From Reticulitermes lucifugus (Eukaryota; Arthropoda; Insecta; Blattodea; Rhinotermitidae), in assembly GCA_026260175.1 (NCBI GenBank), contig JAKCWW010000550.1, forward strand, positions 1-64,000: 64,000 nt of DNA, read 5' to 3'. Shown one piece after another: positions 1 through 12,100 of this stretch. The notes under the pieces were generated by a model that was not told the origin of the DNA, searched no databases, and was given only the letters and a program-made list of their open reading frames with translations. The translations under genes and the position numbers were made by a program. The stretch's first letter is position 1; every line of letters begins with the position of its first letter.

Positions 1-194
1 CCAAAAACTGGGTGCGTATTAGATTCGGATGCGCATTAGATTCGAGAATATACGGTATTTAAAATTGCAAAGAATGTACTTGAAAGATATGTGTACCCTT
101 AGTTGGAGTGTCCATTCATTGTTGTTTCCTGCAAGTTCTGTCCATGAAACCTGTCAGTTTTATTCTCATTACGGTTCCTTTTGTTGGTGAACAG

Positions 195-2355
195 GCATAT
201 CTGTGGGAGAACAATGAGGCAGTGGCTGCTTGGCTGCTTGCTCAGCTTTCAGAAGAAGGGCGAGCTTCTTCTGTGGTAGCCAATAACCTCGACTGTGTCA
301 AGAAAGATGCTATCATCCAGCAGATCAAATCTAGTCTCAAGGTATGTTACAGTTAATTGGTGCAGTTGGTTCGTTCTTCACTTAGTGCCAGTCCAAAGTG
401 ATATATACACAGCAGCATCACTGACATTTATGAACAAAAGGATTAAGTTGTATTTCATTTAAGTAACATTTTTATGTGAATATTACAAGTATATAAGGAA
501 ATGGATGTGCAAAAGAAACATGTAGGTGTACAGAAAACTAGAAATGTCAGTGTTGTAATGAAACTTGATAACATCTTCAGTCTTAAATTAGGTTTTATCT
601 TACATGTGACAACAGTTAATTTCTCCATATGAGGATCTGCTACTTTGAGAGTTGGTGTGAACTTAAGATCTCATTGTTGTATCTGTAACTAACTAACTAA
701 CTAACTCACTCACTCACTCACTCCATGGAGCACTGTCCTTGATAAGCTAATAGTCACTTGCACTTCTCTAGTCAAAATGCCCTTCATCTCCTACTGAATT
801 GAGGGTTTATTACTGTGTTCATGATAGTTGCCTGCCATTGAACCATGAGCCAGATAAATCCAGGTCCATTCCAAAGAATCTGTCCAAATCTGAAGCCCTT
901 TGTAATACTTTCATGGTGAGGTGTTGTTAGCCAACTGCACAACCCTAAATTTCTTTGGCCATCCATTTGCCATCCTGTCTGCATGTTGAGAATGTGCCAT
1001 GCTGTGGTGATGAAGAACCCACTTAAACACTCCAGTTCTCTTTCTTATGTGTCCGTTTTTGAGCACATTTGCAAAGTTAAAAGCAACTATGTATTAATCT
1101 TGTCATGTCCATTTGTCTGCATGGAACAGCATGACTCCCACTAGATGGACTTATGTGAAATTTTTATTTTGGATTTTTATGACAATTGGTCAACACATTC
1201 TGGTTTTGCTTAAAATCAGACAAAAATAACAGACACTTTACATGCAAACCTATATTCTACATATTTCTGATAGTCCCTTGCCATTATTGGTCTTTATAAT
1301 TGATACAGACTGTGTTCTCTGTGAAATAGAAAATGAGGCCCAAGAAGCAGTTCATGAATGAAGCATGACAATTGAGCAGGATCATTTTTAAATGTCCCCA
1401 TTTACATTATCTTGACATATATGAGATATCAGTTATGATCAATTGTAAAACTGTTTCTAAGATGTGGAGAAATCTTATACTGCTTATTATGTAAGACTTG
1501 GAAGGGCACATTTACAGTACTAGCATTTTCAGTGTTTCTCTTTAACTTATTCACAAATTTGAAGTCTAGGGATGATAACAGAGCACATGTGCCAGGTGTG
1601 TTATTATCTGTGGGCATTCCCTGACTTATTAAATTGTTTTACCATCTCCCATTTATGTCTCCCAACTGGTCTCTTCCTTCAGTTTTTCTGACTGAAATTT
1701 TATACGCATATTACACTTCTCCCATGTATGCTACTTGCTCTGCAAATGGTGTTCTACTTATTTGATTACCATCATAATATTAGAACGAAGAGTAGAAATT
1801 ATGAAGCTCCTCATTATGCAGTTTTTCCTTACCACCCTGCTCTCAAACTTGCAATATATTCATAATGCTGTCCTGTGAGTAATGGCACTGTGTAACTTTG
1901 TAGGAGGGTACCATTATTTTGGAGGAACATTGTCACCCACTGGAAAACTACAACTGGATACTGTTCTTGTCTTTTACCAAGTTGTACGTTGCCAGCCCTT
2001 GGACTAATTGACACTTGCTTTGTCCCTTGTTTTGCTCTTATTGTTGTCTTCACGCTTAACTGTCCAACACCCATTTTTACGATCAACATGCTCTTTCTCG
2101 TTTGATGATATGTAACATTGCTGTTGGCAGAGTGTTGTTAAATAAACCAAAACTCTTGATGAACTTTCCTGATATCCGTTGTTTGCATTGCAGGAATGTC
2201 CAGATGTAGCACTGGATGCAGTTGTGGAAATTGTTCAGCACCTAGCCCCTCACCAACGTACAGAAGCCTTGAGGACATTGGCTCAACTAGAATCTATCTC
2301 TAAAGAACAGGAACAACAGCATCAGCAGCAGCAGCAAAACATGCCAAGTGAATGA
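195..2355 (+). CDS. Last two coding exons of an unidentified gene with a Gln-rich C-terminus
   Basis: Two exons join cleanly: 195-341 (acceptor AACAG, donor GTATGT) and 2194-2355 (acceptor TTGCAG, stop TGA at 2353-2355), both phase 0 at the junction. The piece encodes about 102 residues. It is alpha-helical in character (AVAAWLLAQLSEEGRASS, then CPDVALDAVVEIVQHLAP and RTEALRTLAQLE) and ends in a hydrophilic tail with an interrupted Gln run (QQHQQQQQ) and MPSE. The helical pairs look like the end of a HEAT- or ARM-type solenoid, but I do not recognise the protein and assign no function. The 5' part lies before the window. The open frame continues upstream of 195, but the good acceptor at 194 and the better composition after it favour 195 as the exon start. 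The sequence after 2355 has no further coding signal and is taken as 3' UTR. Confidence 0.72.
685..723. repeat. AACT/ACTC tetranucleotide microsatellite
   Basis: About five TAAC/AACT units pass directly into five CACT units, a compound tetranucleotide repeat in the intron between the two exons of the first gene. Confidence 0.85.
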
Positions 2356-4854
2356 TGGAACAGAGACCGCTTGGCACGTTCTTAATATCGAACCCTCACT
2401 AACAAGGGTGTCACATTGTGGAGACATTCTTGCCTCCAGTGCCTACTCCCCTGATATCTCAATGGCCTCCAAGGATTCTAAATAATCATGGTAGTCCATG
2501 CAGTCATTTTATATGGTTGTTGGAACTAACATGGCTTATGAAGTGTGGGACGGAACTATTAGGTGAATGCATGCAGGCCATTAATTTATAATGGTCACAC
2601 AAATGAAATGTAAGTTGCCTTCAGAAAATTGCTGTATCTCCCTCATGCAATCCACAGTACATATGCTGTAAATCATTACTACATTGTGGTGTAACTTGTA
2701 TAAGAAGACATGGTTTGCATTATGACTTCCTGTTTCATAGTGCAATATTGTTTTTTTCAGACAGTTTTTTTTTTATATTTGGCCAGTTGCATACTAACCC
2801 CAAGAAACCAGTTCCTTAGATAGCTGGGTATTCTATATATTATTTGCATCTTTATATGCATGCAACATAAAATTAGAAGCTTGACTATGGAAAAGGGAAA
2901 GTAAGACCAACAGTTTATAATATACTTTTGTATAGGCAATCGGCTGTCAGTTCAATCCATGTAGTTCAGTACCATCACTTTAACGTGTAATGTTTGCTTT
3001 TAAGATTGGTATAGAAAGTTCCCATGTGTTTCACATTACAGTATATACTAGCGTTTCTTCATCCCTCTTACTGTTAGTAGGTGGGACAGATAGTTACCAC
3101 TGAACTTTAAACAGTTAAATACTTTCCTTTTAAATTTACACATATAAATGTACGAGCCCCAACACGTACATGTGGCTTAGTCCCAACAACCTGACCTTAA
3201 CCCACTGTTCTCCCTAACATAAAAAGTAGTAAAAGAAAGTGGTCTTGCCCGTTTTAATACAGTGAAATATAGTAGAAGTATAATTTACAATTTAAATATT
3301 CAGAAAAATTGGGCTGATGGTGTTTTAAATGGAAGAGGCAAGGTGTGGAAGTGTCACACACAAAAGTCTGTGAACTGATGTGCTCTCTACACTAGATCCA
3401 TTGACAGTATAGTGTTTTTGAACACATAAACTAAGTTGGCCTTTGATTTTGAATTTTAAAAGAAAACTGGTTACATGTATAAATTTGAATTAAAGTCTTG
3501 CAATGGATACATATTTTCAACAGCAATTACCAATCCTATTTTTCCCCAAATTTCTGAATAATAGTGCAATATTTTCAAATTGAAACACATCATTTCCCTG
3601 CCAACTGAGTTGTATAAATTTGCATTAGATCAGTTTTAAAAGCCGGCATATGAACATAATCAGGACTATACAGTCGTTTATTGAGTCACCTATTTACCTT
3701 TTCACTGTGATGTTTTGTTTGCAGTGTTCAATGGCCTTAGCTCTTTAATGTTGTATGCTGTTTGCATATATCAAGTTTCAGTTTTATACAAGTTACACCA
3801 GAATATCTGCTCGCTGCTGACAAAAACCAGTAACTTCCCATCATGTTGTAGGGAATTTGGAGCCACCCATTGGGTGTCTCTTCCTCTCATTGTGAATTAT
3901 GAGTATACAAAGTTTTAATGGTCACTTACATTTCAGTGATCTGTAACCCAGGTTGTTTTATTTATAATGAAAAGTCTATGGAAAGCTCTTATGTGGTTGT
4001 ACATTATATATATTATAAATTTAAAAAAAAAAGACACTTAAGAAGAGTTATTGATATAAAATTTGTAAATAATTTGAAAATATATTTGAAGAGGTTTTCA
4101 ACATAAAGCGATTTCAGAGACACAGTTTTCCTACATTCTGACATGTGAAAATTTCCAGACACTTTGTATTCATATTTCCTTTCCAGTTGTGTTAATTTCT
4201 TTATTCATTTGTCTGTGTCACATAATCCTTCCTGTTCCCACTGTCATTGCTATTCATGAAGAATAATGTGTTTTGTTTCCTGCCTGCCACAGTTCCAGAA
4301 ACTTGCTTGCCCACTTGCTACAAGCAAGTTAATAGATCAACAGCTAGTATAACAAGATAGGCTATGTACATATAACATAACATTGTGGCACATCTGCATA
4401 ACCATTGTTGCCTTGGAAACACAAGTGCATTTTCCTAAGTATTATTGTTGAGAGACAGAATACAGAATTTTGTACTGTTTATACTTCCTCGGCTGTCTTA
4501 ACAGCATAATACCTTTTGGTGTGAAAAGATAATCATATGGAGATTTTATGTTGCTGTCAACAATGTGAACATACTTAGGCTGTTGTATGTAAAGATGCAG
4601 TTCATACCTCACAGAGAACATCATGTGCCTATGGTGTCCTCTGTGAGATACCAACTGAATTTTTATCTACAAGATAGGCAATGTCAACAGTCTAATCAGT
4701 ATTGAAAATGGTGCCACAAAAACCAAACAATAAATTCCTTATATGTTGTTTCACTACATGTTACTGTCAACAGTGCTTTCATGGCGGTTTTATGTCACTG
4801 GCAACAAAATGTACTTAGGTCTTCATGTAAAGTGCCCCATATTTGTCTCATTTT

Positions 4855-5030
4855 AACCAAATTTGGATTTTCTTGACAGATTTTCATAGAAGTCTCCAGT
4901 ATCAAATTTCACAAAAATTCATCCAGTGGGAGGAGAGCTTAAACATACAGACAGCTGATGGATAGATGGATGGGTGGACAGACATGACGAAGCTAATAGG
5001 CGCTTTTCGCGAGTATATGAACACACCTAA
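4855..5030. repeat. Interspersed repeat with 'caaatttcac...' and GGCGCTTTTCGC end
   Basis: This contains the phrases TATCAAATTTCAC and GGCGCTTTTCGCGAG, plus a GATGGATAGATGGATGG string. A related block in opposite orientation is at 20862-21050 (GGCGCGTTTGC, GCGAAAAGCG, GATTTTCATGAAAC). The tandem array at 60530-61400 repeats the same phrases. In insects such 'CGATTTTCA ... AAATTTCA.CAAAATCGG' strings are typical of interspersed repeat tails. I cannot name the parent element. Confidence 0.5.
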
Positions 5031-5117
5031 AAATACTTGTATGAGATTAGACTATGAGCAAGTACTGTACATTTTGTCAAACTGTATTTCCAGAGCCTTG
5101 CTGCTTCTTTGTCTTCA

Positions 5118-5255
5118 GTTGTCTTTACTGTGAAATTTGAGGTTCTCACAGCAGTGTTGCTAATGATTCAGGTCTTCTAGGATGTTATGCCATGTTGAAT
5201 GGAAAACAGTTCCTGAAATTTTGAAGGAATGTAGTGCCTTCATCTTCAGGGTCAG
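5118..5255 (-). repeat. Copy of a palindromic interspersed module
   Basis: Read on the - strand, this matches 37918-37985 closely: ATGGCATAACATCCTAGAAG, then a run with CAACACTGCTGTGAGAACCT. It also carries the phrase CCTTCATCTTCAGGG seen at the centre of the 37.8 kb palindrome. Partial copies lie at 53555-53640 and 53818-53931. Family unknown; probably a MITE or the tail of a non-LTR element. Confidence 0.6.
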
Positions 5256-5524
5256 GTAGTCCAAGAAGAGTTTTTTTCTGTTTTCATTTATCATCAGTTG
5301 TAAAGACATCAAGGTTACATGTTCAAAATGTTTTTTTTAACACACAAATTTTGTTTAGTAACCAAGCTTGAGTGATACAGCATGTGTGAGAAATCCTCTA
5401 AGATTTTAAAATGTTTATTTGCTGTGAAGAAACAATTGCTTTCCAGCTTAGAAATGGGAAGGAATCCATTGTTGGAGCAACAGCATTCATTAGACGTGTT
5501 GTTACTTCCAAGAGTGGATGAGAA

Positions 5525-5620
5525 GACAATAATGAGCAACATGGACGTTAAGGAAATAGGATGTGAGGGTGTAGATTGGATTCATCTTTCAGTATGGGGG
5601 GTCCAGTGGCTGGTTTAAGA
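5525..5620 (+). mobile_element. LINE C-terminal tail fragment (non-LTR retrotransposon)
   Basis: The open frame reads NMDVKEIGCEGVDWIHLS, the well-known tail of arthropod non-LTR reverse transcriptase proteins (N-x-D-x-x-E-I-G-x-x-x-V-D-W-I-H-L-A). The motif then degenerates (VQWLV) and stops. Only this short 3' coding fragment is recognisable, so it is a dead, 5'-truncated copy lying between the first gene and AP5M1. Other pieces of the same clade are at 14885-15100, 20690-20875, 21430-21770, 23090-23760 and 57420-57600. Confidence 0.75.
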
Positions 5621-5826
5621 CATTTCTGGGCCCACTGCAAAAATAAGCTTGGAAGCCCTTCCAAAATGTAGTCCTGAACTGACAATACAGCTACAGCAAT
5701 GTAAAAATTTACCCACAAATGTGTATGACATAAAAATCTGAAATAAAACCAGCCTTTTCAGGGCCCACTGAAAGGGGGGCTCCACACAGCCGCACGGATT
5801 GCGATAGCATTACTGAAAATTGCATT

Positions 5827-5832
5827 TTTATT
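5827..5832 (-). other. Candidate AP5M1 polyadenylation signal (AATAAA)
   Basis: A canonical AATAAA on the - strand lies about 280 nt beyond the AP5M1 stop codon, a normal 3' UTR length. No transcript evidence is available. Confidence 0.5.
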
Positions 5833-6109
5833 TACAGATCAGTCACATTATTTCACTGTCAGACCACATACAGTATTCAAACATCGATGAAATAAATCAA
5901 ATTTCTTCCAGCAGACCTGTCGAAAAATGCAAAAATAATCCTTGAACACAGCTGAAAACTTCCCTTCCATTTTCTGAATTAAAAGAGTGTCAGCCAGTAG
6001 AACACGAATCTGTGCAGGCTGGTTGATAGGACTCATACTGCACCACTGGGTTAACTAAGATCCAGTCTACTGAGCCTGAAATCTGGTACACAAACCGGAT
6101 GGAACACCA

Positions 6110-9100
6110 TTACTTAAGCAGCAGGTCCTGCAGATCTTGCACTGGCATATCTGCCACAGCAGGCACTTCTCCCTCACTGTTCCATACCTTGTACTGGCTG
6201 GACACAAATTCTGAAGCTGTGAACAGAAATAATGTGAATCAGTAATTTGTTTGTATGTTAGAAAATATTTATTTGTAAGCAATATTGCCTAGCTATGTGG
6301 ATATAATAACCAGTTTCACTGCATAGTGAGCTTTCTTCATGATGTGGCAATCAGCTGGCTACTTGTTAGCAGCCCAAACATTCATCATCATAGCACTAAG
6401 TACACATTTCTGCTTTTTCTGTTGCATACTACCTTCACTATCTTCATTCTTGTTGATCTAATCATTTCAACAAAACTAAGTGAAGTGCACATACAGTATT
6501 ATGAAACTGCTCATTATGTAATTTTCTGTTGTTACTTCATCTCTTGTAAGCGATAATATAACCCTGAAACTTTTGTTTGAAAACACTCTTTGTAAGTTCT
6601 GTTTATCTTCAGAGTGTTACACCAAGGTCTACATCCATATGGAACAATGATTAATTGATGTGTAGCAACAAAATGTGTTAGACTGCCATTTTTATGTTTT
6701 TCATATCATACAATTTCAGACTCTGATACAGGAATTTTAAGAGGGACAGACTACTGGACAGCTTTGTTAGTTACAAATGATAACAGTCAAGGGGTGTGGG
6801 ATTCTGGGCTCTGCATTTGCCTCAGAGACCCTGGAAATGTGTAAGTTTAAAATGGAGAATTGAATTTCATAATGAGGCAAATTTTAATTTCACAATATCC
6901 TCTGGATATGAAGTTTTACTTCTCTGAATCACTGCATGTGCTTGTATAAATAAATATACGTATGACAAAATATTTTACTACCATGAATTTTACTAGAAAT
7001 TAACTTCAGAATACATACTGACTGAACAGCGAACTTTAGGTGCTGTTGAAACAATAACAGACTGTGGGTCCACTCTTGTGCCACTGTATGTGTAGTCTGC
7101 AATCTTGAATAGCACCTGAAACAAAAAATTAAATTATTTATGGGCTAAGAAACAAGGAATACTTGCTGACTAACCTGGAACAACTAGCTGCAGACAGACA
7201 GAATATGATCTGGTAATGTGTTTTACACTGAAATGGCTGAGGGTAGGGTCCAATGACAAGCTCAGTGTTCATTGATTCCTTACACAGTCGGAGTTCCAGA
7301 GTAGTCATGCAGCCTAAAATATCCAGTCTTGAAACATCTGGGCTACATTTGAACATCAAACTGAGAACATTATGCCCACGTACTCATTTATGTTATGCTT
7401 TATTTTATTGGAGGATCACTGGTCAGTGATGGATTGGACAGAATTTGGTTAGAAATAATCAACCTAGTGAAGGTACTATGTTGATATTTGCTGGGAGTGG
7501 TTGAGGAAAACCATGAAAGACTTCAATTCTGATAACTGGTGTTCCAGCCAAGGCATTAACTGGGCACCTCCCACACATGTTTAGCCAGCTTAGTCCATGA
7601 GGTTTAGAGGTTCACACTAATGAAGTTATTATACTGTTGGTTACCAGTGCACAGGAGTTTATGTACTGCTCCCATACATCCATCTCTTCCCCATCAACTT
7701 GCTGCGCATCTGAACTGTCCATTTTCCTTTGGACTTTGCACACAGCATTCAGCGTGACATCCAGCAACTTGGCAGGAAATTTGCTACCCACGTTCCACAC
7801 AAGTGTGCTTCCAGACTGTACCAAAACAGACCCAACTGATGGATTGGACTTCACAATGGACACTTTCAGTCCATGGAAGGGGATGTGGACCTCAAGCTGT
7901 TGGAAATGGTTCTTTATGCCAGCCTGAAGTTGCAGTTGCATATACACTGTTGCCAGGTTGTTGTTCAGCTACAAATGAATAGCAGACTGCATCAGGACAG
8001 CGGTAAGTATTTAAGGTCATCACAGATGGTGAGCTGATGATGCTGTGTTATTTAAAGTATTAAGCAGCACCAGTTATTTAGGTGGTTCATCAGTCATTTA
8101 ATAATTGTGTTTGAGCATCAGAGGCAATTGAATGTGTTCTATTGGTTTTTGACAGTGTGCGCATAAAATGATTAGTTCATCCATCACTTAAATAAAATTT
8201 AAAAATACAACAGTTACATAGCATCAACAGAAGTGAGGCATTGAGTAGTATACTGTGGAATGGAAAGGACTTGTGAGAAACTCCTCATAACCAATTTCAG
8301 GGTCCAGTTTTGGGTTTTATTTGAAATGAGTGGATAAAATGAAAGGATAGGTGGTACTCCAGCCAAGGTTTGAATCACTTAGCTTCTGAATACAAGTCAC
8401 CTGTTACTAGTTTAGCTAACCGACTTGCTAGGATCAAATTAGAGTTTCAGATGAATTGCGATAAACTGTGCTTCTGTTTGACTGTAAGACTTTTTCCATC
8501 TCAGTCAAAAACCGAAGTCCATGCAATTATAATTACCTTTCCATTTAAGCTACCAAGAGAACTTGCAGTAGTAAGTGCACCATAGAATGATCTGAGGGCA
8601 GATTAAGTGTTAGTACTGATACATCATATTGCAGACACCTGCAGTATAACATTTAGATGTCTACACAATATTACAGCACAAGAAAACTTATGAAACATAC
8701 ACACTGACTGTAGGGTGCTTAAATATTCATGGTTTATGGCACTCAACCTATGCCTCTAGCTAAGCTTAAGATTATATTTCTCTCCTCTACAAATACTGGA
8801 ATTAAATACTCACTCTTAATTTAAATGCCCCATATATTGGTGGATCAGTTAGATGAGGCAGATTGTAGTGGCAGAGTGGCTGGTTATTGCATGGTCGGAA
8901 CCTCAGCCGCGATGTGCTGGCTGTATACTCAATATTGGACACAGCAGGACTTACTGTCAACCCTCCTCCATTAATGTTTTGATCATTACCTCCAGGCTGA
9001 ACAAGTGTGAGGCAGATTTCTGGGACTGTGCCCTCCACCTCTGATTTGCACATTACAGACCCGTACACATCCATCGCATCTCTCACTTCAGTGTGATTAA

Positions 9101-12100
9101 ACTGAAATTAGAAGTTGCACTTCTGTATCAACTTTTCTTCATGTAACGACTATGGGCATCATTATTCATGGAACAAGAGAGCATTTCTGAATAGTGTATG
9201 TTTGATGCTCAAAGTGCTAAGACACATATACTTCATTTCATCAACTGAATCTGTTCTGAAATCAGTCTTGCTATTACCTTCTTGCTCCCAGTCTGTCTCA
9301 TTTCTTCCTGTTGGTTTGAAGTGTAAAATATTAGGGTATCATTGATTGTTATGTATTCTCACCAAATGAATTTTTATTTTTGTATTTTTAGTCTCCTTCA
9401 CAAAGTGTACTAACAACACTCAATTTTACTCCTTCGTTTGATCTAGTCTGCAGGCTGCCATTTTAGTATTTAGCAGATACTAACAACACACAATTTTAAT
9501 GAATGCACAAATTATTATGGCTGTATGAAGGAAGTGTACCAATAAGCAATTCATAATGTCTGGGAAGAATGCACATGCTTTCAGACACAGCCTGCGAAAG
9601 GCAAATGAATACTGTATTACAAGTCCTTACCTGCATGCACCGCACTTCTTCCTTGATGTGAATAATAACTTGTGACTTTGCTTTGTGCTGTACTGGATTC
9701 CACAAAGGTTGCTGCAATTGCAAGCACACTGCAGGATTAATGGCTTGTTATACATGACAACGGTAGAGCAAGACCAAGAATTGGTGGTAAATGTGCAAGC
9801 TAGATTTTTCTGAGACAGAAAGGGAGGAAAGTGGAAAAGAGAGTTGGAGTATCCAGAGCAACTAGTGGATGTATGCAACACCTGTGCCTCTATTCTTTTA
9901 CCTCCTTTTTTTAAAACACTGTTACACCAGGTCCTCTGAGATAAGATATGGTTATATGTTTAAAATGTAAAACAAAATGATTTAAACAATAATCACAGTG
10001 AGAATAAATGTTTCTGTAATGCACTGCTGTGACTGACCAGACACAGCTACATGGCCCATAGGATGAATTGCAACTGACCTCCAAACTCTATGGCAGCACT
10101 TTCAAGTATTAAAATGCGTTTCTGTACTTCAGCCATTCTCTCTCTCTCTCTGTATTACCTCCTTCACTGTAAGATAATCAATATTTGCCCCTTTCCCTGA
10201 ATGATCTCGGTAACATGGATGTATTAGAGTTTTCTATAGGTAAGGGCCAAATTTTAAACAATATGTAGATAAATTTCATGGTGTAAGGTTTAGGACTTTT
10301 GCATAACCAATGCATTTTGTAACACCTGTAGTGTGTGTGGAATAATGTTATAATTTCTATGGGATGTTAATGAATGTTGTTATTACATTTTGAATTTTGA
10401 ACTGACAGACCTAGCATTGGACTTGTGTATTAGTAAGCATATTTACAAATTACTCAAATTGATATTTCTTCAGGTGGATAATGCTGGCTGTTTAACATTA
10501 TCCTGTGGAAACAAGGCATTGGTCACAAAAAGGATGAAGAACAGAGAATATACTCCCATCATGTTATATTCTTTTAACCATACCAGAAATTATGAAATAA
10601 GTACATAATTATAAATTTCACAACTAACAATGCTATATGACATTACAGAAAGAATAACAATGAACACATTGAAAAAATTAATTCTGATGGGAACTCAAAG
10701 ACTATAAAACAACAACAAAGACGACACCCATCTGAAAAAGACAGTAACATTGTGTTTTTTTTTAAAAAGTGTTTCTTTTATCACTGCCCTGAGCACTGCA
10801 GCTGTCATGGAACATCGTGGAAAATGCAGGCTTTCTATGTGATAAAGCTGCTGTGCTTCATGCAACAATAAAATAAATACTCTCTATTTGTAACAGAACA
10901 GTTGGCCCTAATACTGGGGATGATCATTCAGCTAAAAACAACAAATACCTTGGCCTTTCCTTTGCCAGAAGGGTTGATAAGCTGTGACATGAGGAAAGGA
11001 TTTGAGCACATGACACTTCCAAAAGGCATGCACGTGCTCACAAACTGGTGGAGCTGCAACATCTGTGCTGTGGTCTGCAACAAGCAACATGTTTCCATGG
11101 GGACCATGTAGAAATGTCAGTCATTAAAAGAAAAAGGCATGTACATACAACTGCATTTTTAAGTGTCTTTCTTTCATTATTTGTTTACTTAACAATGCTG
11201 TGTAAGCTACATGGGTCATGCTGTCAGACAGGAAATTACAGGATCATTATTAGCGACAAGTTCGCAAGGATACAAAAGGAAGTGGTCATGGCCTATCTGA
11301 AGTTATTATCCTAGCATTTGCCTGAATGGACTGAAGACATCAACAAGCAACTTCAGTCACCACACTCAGACTGGATAGAAACTTGAACCTGGGACTTGCC
11401 ACTTACATAACAAGTGTGCTAACCACTACACTTCACATAATATTGGATTAAGTGCTCATGGGTGCAAAAGAGATGTTTTGCAATGCAATGTGTCTGTGTG
11501 TGTCTGTGTATGTCTGTGCACTCCTTTAATTTCTTAATGGTTTAGTACATTTTCTTCATACTTCATATTTATAATCATTATATCCCATATGACTAAGAAT
11601 AGGATGATAACGAGAGATGTGGAAAATTCCTTCTTCACCACCACACTCAGACTGGTTGTGGGGCCACCCACAACCCTCCAATCTTAGGGGCCTTAGGCAG
11701 CTGAATTGTGAAAACCAACCACTCAGCTTCATCCAATATGGAAGTTATGAATACACTGATCTTTAGCTCCACACCCTATGACATACGCGCTGCTTAATCA
11801 TCATGATATGTTTCATCTTTGTGTACTACATAGGCTGTCATGAAATTGAGCCTTATGGCCTAAGATTCAGCAGCACTGTACATGAAACTTAAGGGAAAAA
11901 GTTGAATCTTCTTCAAAATGTATGTAATCATTTTGTTTGAATTTGACATTTTTATAGAGAGAACCTAATCATAGAGACACAAAGAACACATTAAAAAAAG
12001 TAAAGTTTTTCCTCAGATATAGACAACTATATGAAAAAATTTGTGCATTATATGTTTATTTATACCAACTACAACTACTGCATACCAATTACGTATGTTC

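Larger units (their letters stand above)
2356..5826. other. 3' UTR and intergenic spacer with repeat fragments
   Basis: No coding exon is visible here. The first part is presumably the 3' UTR of the upstream gene; the nearest canonical AATAAA I noticed on the + strand is at 4729-4734, too far to assign with confidence. The stretch 4855-5030 and the pieces after 5118 are interspersed repeats, listed separately. The small open frames in this stretch have no exon borders and no family resemblance. Confidence 0.5.

Noticed and set aside
9712-9726. Alternative upstream acceptor for AP5M1 exon 6 (CCTGCAG near 9727)
   Set aside because: It would add CACNC-like or CLQLQ residues depending on phase. 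The nearer acceptor TTGCAG at 9712 gives the phase 0 join AK-QPLW that fits the family best.
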